DNA from: Microbacterium sp. SORGH_AS_1204
Lineage (GTDB): Bacteria > Actinomycetota > Actinomycetes > Actinomycetales > Microbacteriaceae
DNA length: 64,000 nucleotides
Assembly: GCF_030818935.1 (NCBI RefSeq)
Contig: NZ_JAUTBD010000001.1
Span: 744,001 to 808,000, forward strand
Direction: 5' to 3'
The translations under genes were made by a program, and so were the position numbers. Positions 8,926 to 17,363 of this stretch are shown one piece after another (positions within the stretch are counted from its first letter, which is position 1; every line of letters starts with the position of its first letter). The notes below the pieces were generated by a model. The model worked only from the letters and a program-made list of their open reading frames with translations. It was not told where the DNA came from and did not search any database.

Positions 8926-10431
8926 TCAGAAGGGCGGAGGATCCGATCTGGCGCTGTGGCGCGCGTCGCCGCCGTCGGGAAGGAACAAGACGCGTGGGGG
9001 CGGTGCCTCTTCGATTCTCTGGCCGAGCGGGCTGGTGAACCTGAGGGCACCGTCGGGTTGCTGAGAGACGGTCCAGGCGGTCTCCGTCTTGAGCGTGTGA
9101 TGTCGTACACAGAGGTGAGCAAGGTTCGACAGCGTCGTTGCCCCACCGTCCTGCGCTTCGTGATTGTGATCGATCTGGCATCGCGTCAGGGGTGCACGGC
9201 ATCCGGGGGCTCGGCAATGCTGGTCGCGCGCCGCGAGGTATCGACGCTGGGCCGCGGTGGGGCTGTAGCGGTCGACCTCGAGCACGGTGCCGGCGACGGG
9301 GTCGCACATCACACGGTCCCACCCGGGTGCGCGTGCCGCGAGCCGCCGGGCGGTGCGCGGATCGATGGGGCTGCGTCCCGCGACCGCCGCTCCGACGTCG
9401 GCGCGCCCGAGCAGGGTGAGCACCGGAACGGTGATCTGCACATGCGCACGTATCGCGCCGAGGCCGCCGGGGCACGTGGTGTCGTCTGTCGGGTCGATCG
9501 TCGGCGCGCCGGTCAGGAGAAGATCGGCGCAGATGTCGGCGCCGATCTGAGCCAGTGTGCGTTCGTCGCGCACCGCGCGCGCGTTGGCAGTGCCGTCGGC
9601 AGTGCCGGCGGGCGTCGAGGGGACGGCAACACCCGAAGGCGCATCTGCGTGGGTGGTGCCGCCGGCGGGCGTGACGTTCGCTCTGTCCACGCTGTCTGAG
9701 GCGAGGAGGGTGTCTCCGGATGCGTCGGAGGGCTGGTGCCTGTTTGAGGCGTCTGTCACCGTGCATGCCGCACGTATCGCCGCGGCCTGACGCCGCAGCC
9801 GATCGCGAATGCCGTGCGCGACCGTCGCGGGGAGGATGACGCTCAGCTCGGCCATCCCGTCCGCAAGGTCTCGCACGCTCACCCCCCGTTCTTCGGCGGC
9901 TCGCGCATGTCGAGCGGTCATGCCGACCGGCTGCACGCTCTCGGCCAACTCCCGCGCGAAGGCCCGCGTGCGGCCGGGGGAGTCGCGTTCGGCGCGCGTC
10001 AGGACGACTTGTTCCCACCCCCGCCGAGTGTCGTCGTCGTCGATCGCAGCGCCCGTGTCGAGAATCGCTTGCGCGTGCCGCATGCCGATGCGTCCGGACT
10101 CGAGGGCGTCGACCGTCGCAGCGAACTTCTCGGTGAGCGTGTGCGCTTCGCCCAGTTCTTTCTGCACGGTGAGGTCGTGTGTCTGCGTCGCGGCGGCGAT
10201 GTCGAGCGCCACCGAACGCACCGGGAGTTCGCGCTCGCGTGAGCGACGGGATGCGCATCGAGCGACCTGTTCCATCGCGATCTGCATGACCGCCGCCCTG
10301 TGACGAATGAGCCCCGCGTGCACGCGCGCCAGCTGGATCGTGTCGGCGCGGATCTGCTCGACGAGCTCGCGCAGGCGGTCGCACTCGTCTTCGCCGGGGA
10401 GCGCGGCATCCGGAGAGCGGAAATCGGTCAT
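8926..10431 (-). CDS. DUF222 and HNH endonuclease domain protein (13E12-repeat type)
   Basis: The 501-residue protein has an N-terminal helical DUF222 region (about residues 15-330) and a C-terminal HNH motif: CRAPGCRAPLTRCQIDHN, then NLAHLCVRHHTLKT, with the zinc and catalytic Cys/His residues intact. A Ser/Thr/Ala-rich linker (about 235-285) interrupts DUF222. Proteins of this family occur in multiple copies in Microbacterium and mycobacteria and resemble mobile-element or phage-derived nucleases. Biological function is unknown. It is not flanked here by insertion-sequence ends. Confidence 0.88.
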   Translation of the reverse strand: MTDFRSPDAALPGEDECDRLRELVEQIRADTIQLARVHAGLIRHRAAVMQIAMEQVARCASRRSRERELPVRSVALDIAAATQTHDLTVQKELGEAHTLTEKFAATVDALESGRIGMRHAQAILDTGAAIDDDDTRRGWEQVVLTRAERDSPGRTRAFARELAESVQPVGMTARHARAAEERGVSVRDLADGMAELSVILPATVAHGIRDRLRRQAAAIRAACTVTDASNRHQPSDASGDTLLASDSVDRANVTPAGGTTHADAPSGVAVPSTPAGTADGTANARAVRDERTLAQIGADICADLLLTGAPTIDPTDDTTCPGGLGAIRAHVQITVPVLTLLGRADVGAAVAGRSPIDPRTARRLAARAPGWDRVMCDPVAGTVLEVDRYSPTAAQRRYLAARDQHCRAPGCRAPLTRCQIDHNHEAQDGGATTLSNLAHLCVRHHTLKTETAWTVSQQPDGALRFTSPLGQRIEEAPPPRVLFLPDGGDARHSARSDPPPF

Positions 10432-10568
10432 GGCTCCAGTTTAGAAACTATGTTCGAATGCGGCCATCACGTTCACCTCCACCCCGATGGATTTCACCCG
10501 GTGCGCTCGTGCCAGCCTCGTCACGCCATCACCCAACGCCTACACCGCCGCACAGCCGTTGCCCCCGC

Positions 10569-10619
10569 ACCGCCGCCACCCCGACAGCACCGCCGCCACC
10601 CCGACAGCACCGCCGCCAC
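10569..10619. repeat. 20-bp tandem repeat, 2.5 copies
   Basis: The unit ACCGCCGCCACCCCGACAGC is repeated exactly at 10569 and 10589 with a partial third copy, in the spacer between the HNH gene start and the end of the oxidoreductase gene. No coding or regulatory role is evident. It is one of several locus-specific tandem repeats in spacers of this window. Confidence 0.8.
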
Positions 10620-10663
10620 GGGCCACCCTCACCCGCCAAGTATCCGCACCGCCCCGGCCGCCC

Positions 10664-12247
10664 TCACCCCCCGAGGAGCTCCAGCGCCGCCATCGCCGCG
10701 TTCTGGCCCCCGATCCCGCTGACTGCGCCACCGCGCTGCGCGCTCGACCCGCACAGCAGCACCCGCGCATGCGGGGTCGCGACACCCCACCGCTCGGCGG
10801 GGGTCGATGCGGCAGACAACAGCCACGGCCACGACAACGTCCCGTGGAAGATGTCGCCGCCGACCATGTTGAGCGACCGCTCGAGATCGCTCGTGGTGCG
10901 GGCCTCGATACACAGCCGCCCATCGGGCGCGACGAAGATGCAGTCCCGCAGCGGCTCCGCCAGCACGGAATCCAGTGACGCCTGGGCCGCGGCGAGCAGG
11001 CGAGCGCCCGCGGCGACGGGGTCGGTGTCCTCGATGAGTCGGTGCGGCACCTGCAGCCCGAACATCGTCAGCGTCTGCGCACCCGATGCTCGCAAGTCCT
11101 CCCCGAGGATCGATGGATCGGTCAGCGAGTGGCAGTAGATCTCGACGGGGAGCGGCTCGGGGATGAGCCCTCCGGATGCCGCCACGTACGCGGCATCCAA
11201 TTGGGTCATCGTCTCGTTGACGTGGAAGGTGCCCGAGAACGCGGCCTCCGGCGTCACCGACTCGTCGCGCAGGCGGGGCAGGCGCGACAAGAGCATGTTC
11301 ACCTTGACCTGGGCGCCCTCCGGTTCTTCGGCGCCGGTCGTGGCCGCCCCTCCCGCCGACAGGAGCCGGTCGAGCACCGCGCGTCCGACACCGCTGAGGA
11401 TCAGATCGCCGTGGAACACCTCGGAACGATCGGTCATGGTGTGCACATCGCCGTCGGGGGAGATCGAGATGACTTCCACTCCCGTGACGATGTCGGCGCC
11501 GGCCTCGCGCGCGGCTCGCTCGAGTTCCGCGGTCACTGCCCCCATGCCTCCGACGGGCACGTCCCAGTGTCCCGTCTCGCCGCCGATGACGTGATAGAGG
11601 AAGCACTTGTTCTGTGCGAGAGAAGGGTCGTCCGAGGAGGCGAAGGTGCCGATCAACCCGTCCGTCAAGGCGATGCCCCTCGCGAGGTCGCTGTCGAGCG
11701 ACGAGCGCAGCAGGTCTCCGAGCGGGCGCGTGATCAGCGACTCGAACAAGGCGTCGTCGCCGACGCGCTCGCGCACCTCGTCCACAGTCGGCAGCGGCTG
11801 CGTCATCGTCGGGAACACCGCGCGGCCCAGCGGTGCGAGCCGTTCGCCGAACGCGGCGAAGCGGTCCGCCTCGTCGGTGTCGCCGAGCGTACGTGCGAAC
11901 GACGCGGCCGTCGCCTCGGCATCCTGGGTGTCGATGAGGATTCCGCGCGAGGGATCGGTCGGGTCCGGCGTGTAAGACGAGTACCGGCGGCGGCGCAGGT
12001 CGATGCGCAGGCCCAGGTCGTCGATGACCTTCTGCGGCAGCAGGCTCACGAGGTAGGAGTAGCGCGACAGGCGCGCATCGACTCCCGGCCACGGACGTTC
12101 CGACACGGCGGCGCCGCCCACGGCATCCGTTCTCTCGATCACCACCACCCGACGCCCCGCGCGGGCGAGGTAGGCCGCGGCGACGAGGGCGTTGTGCCCT
12201 CCTCCCACGATGACGACGTCGTACCGGCGAGAATCCGAAGCTGTCAT
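10664..12247 (-). CDS. Phytoene-desaturase-like NAD(P)/FAD-dependent oxidoreductase
   Basis: This is a 527-residue flavoprotein with an N-terminal dinucleotide-binding motif, YDVVIVGGGHNALVAAAYLA, then ERTDAVGGAA, and a C-terminal FAD-closing segment with LLCGSSAQRGGAVSGIGGQN. This architecture matches the carotenoid desaturase/retinol-saturase-like family often labelled pyridine nucleotide-disulfide oxidoreductase domain 2. No carotenoid genes are nearby, so the substrate is unknown. The ATG at 12247 is close behind GTGGAGAAC; a GTG nine bases upstream (12256) is an alternative. Its promoter faces that of the divergent inositol monophosphatase gene across about 60 bp. Confidence 0.85.
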   Translation of the reverse strand: MTASDSRRYDVVIVGGGHNALVAAAYLARAGRRVVVIERTDAVGGAAVSERPWPGVDARLSRYSYLVSLLPQKVIDDLGLRIDLRRRRYSSYTPDPTDPSRGILIDTQDAEATAASFARTLGDTDEADRFAAFGERLAPLGRAVFPTMTQPLPTVDEVRERVGDDALFESLITRPLGDLLRSSLDSDLARGIALTDGLIGTFASSDDPSLAQNKCFLYHVIGGETGHWDVPVGGMGAVTAELERAAREAGADIVTGVEVISISPDGDVHTMTDRSEVFHGDLILSGVGRAVLDRLLSAGGAATTGAEEPEGAQVKVNMLLSRLPRLRDESVTPEAAFSGTFHVNETMTQLDAAYVAASGGLIPEPLPVEIYCHSLTDPSILGEDLRASGAQTLTMFGLQVPHRLIEDTDPVAAGARLLAAAQASLDSVLAEPLRDCIFVAPDGRLCIEARTTSDLERSLNMVGGDIFHGTLSWPWLLSAASTPAERWGVATPHARVLLCGSSAQRGGAVSGIGGQNAAMAALELLGG

Positions 12248-12295
12248 GTTCTCCACGCTAACGACGGCGAGCAATTCTCGGAGGGGGTGGCGCAG

Positions 12296-12301
12296 TAGCG
12301 T
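12296..12301 (+). promoter_or_regulatory. -10 box of a probable leaderless transcript
   Basis: TAGCGT ends seven bases before the ATG at 12309, so transcription should begin at or next to the start codon; no ribosome site is visible. Confidence 0.55.
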
Positions 12302-12308
12302 GGATGCC

Positions 12309-13106
12309 ATGACCTCTCCCGCCGACCTGCTCGACCTCGCCACGCGCATCGCCCGAGAGGCCGGTGAGTTGGCTCATCGTCGCCGCCGCGAGGGGGTGAC
12401 GGTCGCCGCCACCAAGTCCGCCGCGGCCGACATCGTCACCGCCGCCGACCGCGAGGTCGAGGCCTACATCCGCGCTGAGCTGGCCCGAGAGCGACCGGAT
12501 GACGGATTCTTCGGCGAGGAGTCCGGCGCCGAGGAGGGCACGAGCGGGATCACGTGGGTCGTCGACCCGATCGACGGCACCGTGAACTACGCGTACGGCA
12601 TCCCGGCGTGGGCGATCAGCATCGCGGCGGTCGAGGGTACGGCCCAGACCTCGGCGTGGACGGCGCTCGCGGGCGTCGTCTTCAACCCGGTCACGGGGGA
12701 GATGTTCCGCGCCGCGCGCGGTGGCGGGGCGTGGTTGGGCGACCAGCGGCTCTCCGTCAGCGAGGTGGGGGATGCCGGCGGACTCGTCGCCACCGGCTTC
12801 GGCTACAACCCCGAGACGCACGCCCCCGCGCTTGCGCAGCTGTCGCGCGTCATGCCGATCGCCCGCGACGTGCGGCGCATCGGAGCGGCCTCACTCGATC
12901 TGGCATCCGTCGCCGCCGGACGCGTCGACGCCTACTACGAGCGTGGCACTCACCCCTGGGACCACGCCGCCGGAGCCCTGCTGGTCGAAGAGGCCGGGGG
13001 ACGAGTGGGCGGAGCGCCCGGCGGTCGCCCGGGTAACGGCATGGTCATCGCGGCGGGGCCGGAGTTCTTCTCGCGCCTGGAGCCGCTGCTCGATTACGAC
13101 CGGTGA
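12309..13106 (+). CDS. Inositol monophosphatase family protein
   Basis: The 265-residue enzyme has all metal-binding motifs of the family: GEESG (about residue 68), WVVDPIDGTVNY (84-95) and WDHAAGALLVEEAGG (about 217-231). Family members hydrolyse inositol-1-phosphate, histidinol phosphate or 3'-phosphoadenosine nucleotides, and sequence alone does not decide between them. In actinomycetes, homologues supply inositol for phosphatidylinositol or mycothiol, or act as HisN. The ATG at 12309 fits both the family start and the leaderless promoter. Confidence 0.9.
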   Translation: MTSPADLLDLATRIAREAGELAHRRRREGVTVAATKSAAADIVTAADREVEAYIRAELARERPDDGFFGEESGAEEGTSGITWVVDPIDGTVNYAYGIPAWAISIAAVEGTAQTSAWTALAGVVFNPVTGEMFRAARGGGAWLGDQRLSVSEVGDAGGLVATGFGYNPETHAPALAQLSRVMPIARDVRRIGAASLDLASVAAGRVDAYYERGTHPWDHAAGALLVEEAGGRVGGAPGGRPGNGMVIAAGPEFFSRLEPLLDYDR

Positions 13107-13252
13107 ATCGACCCTGCTCATCGCATTCTCAGCGGACGGGGGTAGGGTGTTTACCAGTTCGTTATCTTCCGTGACCCGAACCTCGGAAGTGGCCAAGCCC
13201 CAAAGCCCGAAGCCGTCGCCTCTGTGCGACACGACACGAGAGCCTCCGCGCG

Positions 13253-14803
13253 TTGCCGTCTGACACTCCCACGACTGAGCCCGCCCCGACCCGGCGGTCG
13301 CGTCGCCCCCTCGCCGCCCCTGCCCCCGAGCCCGCCGAACGGCTGACCCGCGCCGAGATGCGCCGTCGGGGCGCGGTCGAGGCGGGGTCGACGACGGCCC
13401 CGGATCCGGCCCCGGTCGACGCCGCGAATGCCGCGCAGCCCGAGCTCATCGAGAATGTCGCCGCCGCTGTCCTCGAGACGGTCATCGCCGCGACGATCGA
13501 ACCCACGCTGCCCGAAACGGATGCCACGCCCTCGGCGGGCGACACCTCCGACGCACTCGAGGTCACCGTCGTCGACGAGCGCTCTTCCGACGACGTCTCC
13601 GTGATCCTGCAGAGCGCCGACAGCGACGTCGCGACGACGCCCGTCACGCTGCCGACCTCGCCCATCACCCTGCCGGTCTCGTCACGTCGCTCGCGCCGAC
13701 GTCCGCAGCAATCGGTGATCCTCGACTCTGCCGAGACGCCCGAGGTTCTCGCTCTCGACGCACCGGCGCCCGCCGCGCAGCCCGCCGCCGCGCAGCCCGC
13801 GGCCGAGACGGCGCCCGCCGCACAGCCCGCCGCCGCGAAGCCCGCGGCCGAGACGGACGCCGCCGCGCAGCCCGCCGCCGCGCAGCCCGCGGCCGGGGCG
13901 GACGCCGCCGAGACCGATGCGGACGCCGAGGACGACGAGTTCACCTCCGCGGCGCGCCTTTTCGCGTTCACGGGCGAGACCGCCGTGCAGGCGCCCGCCG
14001 TCGTCGCCGCTGCGAAGCCCGTCGTCGAGGGTCTTCCGGTCGCGGCGCCGACCGGCTCGCGCCGCAACGCCCGCCGGATCGCGGCGACGTCGTTCTCCGT
14101 CGGCGTCATGGGTGTCGTCGGCCTGCTCACGGTGGGTATGACCATGCCCGTGAGCGCGCTCGCATCGGTCAGTGGCACCGAGAGCATCGCCACCGCCGAG
14201 ACGGCCACGACCCGCCTGGCCGTCGGGGGCGACGTCGCGGCATCCGAGGGCGCGATCCAGGCCTACGTGGCCCCCGCCGCCGCGCAGTCGGCGGTCGTCG
14301 ACCGTGCCGACGGCTACAGCGCGACCACCTACGCGAAGATGGCCGCGGACTCCGGTATCTCCAACCCCTCGAATTTCTTCGTCAATGACCCGACGGCGCC
14401 CATCCAGTGGCCTTTCGCGGTCGGCGTCCCGATCACCTATGGCTTCGGGATGCGCGACGGCGGCATGCACGAGGGCGCCGACTTCGTGCCCGGTGAGGGT
14501 GCGCCCGTGCAGGCGATCGCCGACGGCACCGTGCGCATCGCGACGGAGCAGGGAGGCGCCTTCGGGGTCACCGTGCTCATCGACCACCAGATCGACGGCC
14601 AGCTCGTCTCGAGCCGCTACGGGCACATGCAGTACGGCTCGCTGCAGGTGCAGCAGGGCCAGCACGTGAAGGTCGGTCAGTTCCTCGGCCGCACCGGCAA
14701 CACGGGCCGCTCCTTCGGCGCGCACACGCACGTCGAGATCCTGCAGAACGGCACCACGCCGATCGACCCGATCGCGTGGCTGCGTCAGCACACCGGAGGC
14801 TGA
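13253..14803 (+). CDS. M23-family peptidoglycan metalloendopeptidase with low-complexity linker
   Basis: The 516-residue protein combines a long acidic, Ala/Pro-rich N-terminal region (to about 240), a hydrophobic segment (about 277-305, VGVMGVVGLLTVGMTMPVSA) and a C-terminal LytM/M23 domain (about 385-515). The zinc ligands are visible in MHEGADF and AHTHVE. The domain order suggests an anchored or exported cell-wall hydrolase acting at division. The start is TTG at 13253 with only a weak ribosome site. Upstream TAGGGT (13147-13152) may be the -10 box, and TTTACC..GTTATC just after it resembles MtrA-type direct repeats seen before actinobacterial cell-wall genes; this is tentative. Confidence 0.85.
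   Translation: MPSDTPTTEPAPTRRSRRPLAAPAPEPAERLTRAEMRRRGAVEAGSTTAPDPAPVDAANAAQPELIENVAAAVLETVIAATIEPTLPETDATPSAGDTSDALEVTVVDERSSDDVSVILQSADSDVATTPVTLPTSPITLPVSSRRSRRRPQQSVILDSAETPEVLALDAPAPAAQPAAAQPAAETAPAAQPAAAKPAAETDAAAQPAAAQPAAGADAAETDADAEDDEFTSAARLFAFTGETAVQAPAVVAAAKPVVEGLPVAAPTGSRRNARRIAATSFSVGVMGVVGLLTVGMTMPVSALASVSGTESIATAETATTRLAVGGDVAASEGAIQAYVAPAAAQSAVVDRADGYSATTYAKMAADSGISNPSNFFVNDPTAPIQWPFAVGVPITYGFGMRDGGMHEGADFVPGEGAPVQAIADGTVRIATEQGGAFGVTVLIDHQIDGQLVSSRYGHMQYGSLQVQQGQHVKVGQFLGRTGNTGRSFGAHTHVEILQNGTTPIDPIAWLRQHTGG
13780..13905 (+). repeat. In-frame low-complexity repeats in the M23 gene
   Basis: Repeats of a GC-rich unit encode alternating AAQPAAAQPAAET-type blocks. Length here is probably variable among strains through slippage. 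The repeats extend the linker between the N-terminal acidic region and the membrane segment. Confidence 0.75.
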
Positions 14804-14868
14804 CTCGATTGGTGAGAGGATGTCGCAGTCTGATATCCTCGTCAAGTTGCCCGGAGAGATCCGGGAAC

Positions 14869-14940
14869 GCCCCGATAGCTCAGTGGCAGAGCACTTCCAT
14901 GGTAAGGAAGGGGTCGTCAGTTCAATCCTGACTCGGGGCT
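14869..14940 (+). tRNA. tRNA-Thr (GGT anticodon)
   Basis: A 72-nt cloverleaf. The acceptor stem is GCCCCGA / TCGGGGC, the D-arm GCTC..GAGC, and the anticodon stem CTTCC / GGAAG encloses loop ATGGTAA, giving anticodon GGT. The T-arm is GTCAG / CTGAC with TTCAATC. The discriminator is T and the CCA end is not encoded. Confidence 0.95.
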
Positions 14941-14975
14941 CAAGGCATCCTCTTTCGGAGGACGGATGCCGTCGC

Positions 14976-15049
14976 GGCGGGGTAGCTCAGTTGGTGAGAG
15001 CGCACGACTCATAATCGTGAGGTCGCGGGTTCAAGCCCCGCTCCCGCTA
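14976..15049 (+). tRNA. tRNA-Met (CAT anticodon)
   Basis: A 74-nt cloverleaf 35 bp downstream of tRNA-Thr. The anticodon stem CACGA / TCGTG encloses CTCATAA, so the anticodon is CAT. The T-arm is GCGGG / CCCGC with TTCAAGC. The acceptor is GGCGGGG / TCCCGCT with discriminator A. It lacks the three consecutive G-C pairs expected in the anticodon stem of an initiator tRNA, so it is read as the elongator type. CCA is not encoded. Confidence 0.93.
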
Positions 15050-15300
15050 CTTCGGGGATAGGGCTCGGCGCTTACCCGGACGATCTTCTCGGGCCTCACT
15101 GTTGCAGGGCTCGTCGAGCCCGGTGAGGCGACGATCTGGCTGGAGCGCCCGGCTGCTATGGTGTGAGCGCCCATTTCGAGCACCGGCGCATAGGTCAGCT
15201 CGCAGGGTCCCTCCCGTCGACTGGTTCCAGCGCATCGGCATGGCGGAACCCATGGCCCGTGGGTCGAGGTAGAGGTCAGCGTGGTGCCGAAGGGAAGCGG

Positions 15301-16143
15301 ATGAGCGCTTTTCGGCAGGGTGACTGGGAGGCCAGCCCTCAGCATCCCTCGAACATCGAGGCTCCGTACCTCATGAGCACCGGTGTCGTGGCGGACGAGG
15401 ACCGGGGTCTTCGCCCGCTCTCTCCTCCCCACTCCCACGCCGACGCGATGCTGGCGTGGTGTTACCGGGGCACGGTGTGGGTGCACCTGCGCGACGCGAT
15501 GTGGCAGCTCGCTCCCGGACAAGGTGTGTGGATACCACCCGGCATAGCCCACACCGCCCATCACGAGCGCGAGTCGGTCGGGTGCTACACCTACCTGCCG
15601 GCGTCCGTCGCATCAGTGCCCTCCGACGGCATCCGTCGCGTGCTCGTGCCACGTGCGGTTCAGGAGATGCTGCTGCACCTCGGCATCAACGACATGCCCA
15701 CGGATCTGCGCGTTCGTGCCCAGTCCGTCCTGATCGAGATGCTTCAGCAGCCGACCCCGGAAGCGCTCGCCGACCGGGGGGAGGTTCCCCTGCCCACGGA
15801 CGACCGCGTGCGCGCGCTCGCACAGTCGGTGCTGGACGATCCCGGCGATCCGCGCGACGCCGGAGAGCTGTGCGCTGCGCACGGGCTTCACGAGCGCACC
15901 GTGATGCGGATCTTCCAGAACGACGTCGGAATGAGCTTCGGCAAGTGGCGCACCGGCGTACGCCTGACGCTGGGGGCGCGGCTGATCCTCGAGGGAACGC
16001 CGGTCGGGGTGGCGGCACACCGATGCGGCTACGCGACGACGAGCGCTTTCTCGGCGAGCTTCAAGGAGAGATTCGGTGTCAGCCCGCGCCAGCACGTGGC
16101 GCGGGCTCAGGCCGACTCGGCGCGCCGGCTCTATTGGCGTTGA
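15301..16143 (+). CDS. AraC-family regulator with cupin sensor domain, probable iron-uptake regulator
   Basis: The 280-residue protein has an N-terminal cupin-like domain (residues about 25-110, with PPHSHADAMLAWCYRGTVW and GQGVWIPPGIAHTAH) and a C-terminal double HTH (about 180-275, ending in YATTSAFSASFKERFGVSPRQH). The ATG at 15301 follows GAAGGGAAGCGG; longer in-frame forms have no ribosome site. It lies 160 bp upstream of a complete siderophore import operon on the same strand. AraC regulators such as YbtA or RipA respond to iron or ferri-siderophores, so control of the operon is likely but inferred. The 250 bp between tRNA-Met and this gene holds only a short GGGCTCG-t-CGAGCCC dyad (15107-15121). 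Confidence 0.85.
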   Translation: MSAFRQGDWEASPQHPSNIEAPYLMSTGVVADEDRGLRPLSPPHSHADAMLAWCYRGTVWVHLRDAMWQLAPGQGVWIPPGIAHTAHHERESVGCYTYLPASVASVPSDGIRRVLVPRAVQEMLLHLGINDMPTDLRVRAQSVLIEMLQQPTPEALADRGEVPLPTDDRVRALAQSVLDDPGDPRDAGELCAAHGLHERTVMRIFQNDVGMSFGKWRTGVRLTLGARLILEGTPVGVAAHRCGYATTSAFSASFKERFGVSPRQHVARAQADSARRLYWR

Positions 16144-16236
16144 CCGTCACTCGCTGACCCTACGGAGTCTGTCTGCCGACAGAAAACGTCGGCACACCGA
16201 CACACGTGACGAACCACGCCCCCTAACATCGTGATG

Positions 16237-16255
16237 TTAGGTAACGCTTACCTAA
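16237..16255 (+). promoter_or_regulatory. DtxR/IdeR-type iron box
   Basis: TTAGGTAACGCTTACCTAA is a 19-bp dyad (nine bases each side of a central position) that matches the actinobacterial iron-box consensus TTAGGTTAGGCTAACCTAA at nearly every position. It ends 49 bp before the lipoprotein start codon, so Fe2+-bound DtxR/IdeR should repress the operon when iron is plentiful. Confidence 0.9.
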
Positions 16256-16304
16256 CTCTGCCGCCGCAGGTGGCGCTTCCCATTCCCCTCCCCGAAGGAG
16301 AGCC

Positions 16305-17363
16305 ATGACGCACGCATCCGCGCGCCCGAAAACCCGACGCCGCGTTGCATTGGCCACCGCCATCGCTGCTGCCCTCGTCCTCGCCGGCTGCGCGACCCCC
16401 GCCGAAACGGCATCGTCGCCCCAGGCGGCGGCCGGCGGCGTCACCATTGAGCACGCGTACGGCGAAACCGTCATCCCCGTCAAGCCGCAGCGCATCGTGA
16501 CCCTCGGCTGGATGACGGCCGATGTCGTCGCCGCGCTCGGTACGAACCCGGTCGGTATGGAAGAGGTGTGGGGCACCGATGAGAGCGGCTACCAGCCCTG
16601 GTTCGAGGACTACGCCACCCAGGAATACGGCGAGCTGCCCACCCTCATCCCCCCGACCGAGGAAGGTCCGAACTACGAAGCCATCATGGCTCTGCAGCCC
16701 GACGTCATCCTGAGCCTGTACTCGGGTATCACCGATGTCGAGTATCAGCGTCTGAGCGAGATCGCACCGACGGTGCCCTACCTCGAACGCCCGTGGGACG
16801 CGGGGACGTGGGAAGACCTCACCCGCGCGGTCGGCAAGGCGATGTCCGAGGATGCCAGGGCTGAGGCACTCATCGAGGAAACCGAGGGGCAGATCGCCGA
16901 CCTTGCCGACGCTCACCCCGAATTCGCGGGGAAGACCTTCGTCTGGGGCTTGACCCTGAACGAAGGTGACACCGACCTCGGCGTCTACCTCTCGTACGAC
17001 CCGCGCGTGCGCATCACGGAAGCCCTCGGCTTCACCTCGACGTCATACATGGACACGTTCGCCGCGACCGCCGAAGGGGACAACTGGTACTCGGGTGTCA
17101 GCCTCGAGAAGCTCTCTGACGTGCAGGCCGACCTCTTCGTCGGGTGGGGGAGCGGTCGAGATCAGGCGGAGTACAGCGTCCAGAACAAGGTGTTCTCGCG
17201 GTGGGCGCCGATCGCCGCCGGACGGTACGTCTACTACACCGACGCCACGGACGCGTCGGCGATCAGCGCCCCCACGGTGCTGTCATTGAGATACATCCTC
17301 CCGCGGTACGTGGAGGACCTCGCCGCCGCGCTCCGCGACGAACCGACGATCGTCGGAAAGTGA
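16305..17363 (+). CDS. Iron-siderophore ABC transporter substrate-binding lipoprotein
   Basis: This 352-residue protein has a lipoprotein signal peptide with twin-basic start (KTRRR), hydrophobic core and lipobox LVLAG-Cys29. The mature part matches the FepB/FhuD class III binding-protein fold: VTLGWMTADVVAALGTNPVG at the start of the first lobe, then EAIMALQPDVILSLYSGI. It would capture ferri-siderophores outside the membrane and pass them to the two permeases encoded next. An AGGAG-like site (CGAAGGAGAGCC) precedes the ATG. It overlaps the next gene by a GTGA junction. Confidence 0.92.
   Translation: MTHASARPKTRRRVALATAIAAALVLAGCATPAETASSPQAAAGGVTIEHAYGETVIPVKPQRIVTLGWMTADVVAALGTNPVGMEEVWGTDESGYQPWFEDYATQEYGELPTLIPPTEEGPNYEAIMALQPDVILSLYSGITDVEYQRLSEIAPTVPYLERPWDAGTWEDLTRAVGKAMSEDARAEALIEETEGQIADLADAHPEFAGKTFVWGLTLNEGDTDLGVYLSYDPRVRITEALGFTSTSYMDTFAATAEGDNWYSGVSLEKLSDVQADLFVGWGSGRDQAEYSVQNKVFSRWAPIAAGRYVYYTDATDASAISAPTVLSLRYILPRYVEDLAAALRDEPTIVGK

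Noticed and set aside
8926..10431. HNH gene as part of a transposon
   Set aside because: No inverted ends or target duplications were found around it; DUF222/HNH genes are dispersed singly in related genomes.
10540..10960. Small open frames in the repeat-rich spacer after the HNH gene
   Set aside because: They consist of Pro/His/Thr repeats from the 20-bp units, extend antisense into the oxidoreductase gene and have no ribosome site.
13107..13252. c-di-AMP (ydaO-type) riboswitch before the M23 gene
   Set aside because: Such switches often precede actinobacterial cell-wall hydrolases, but I could not match the conserved ydaO segments; only a CTTCCG/CGGAAG stem is clear.
15050..15300. N-terminal extension of the AraC regulator starting at 15163
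   Set aside because: The extra 46 residues are not family-like and lack a ribosome site; ATG 15301 has a good one and gives the normal domain start.
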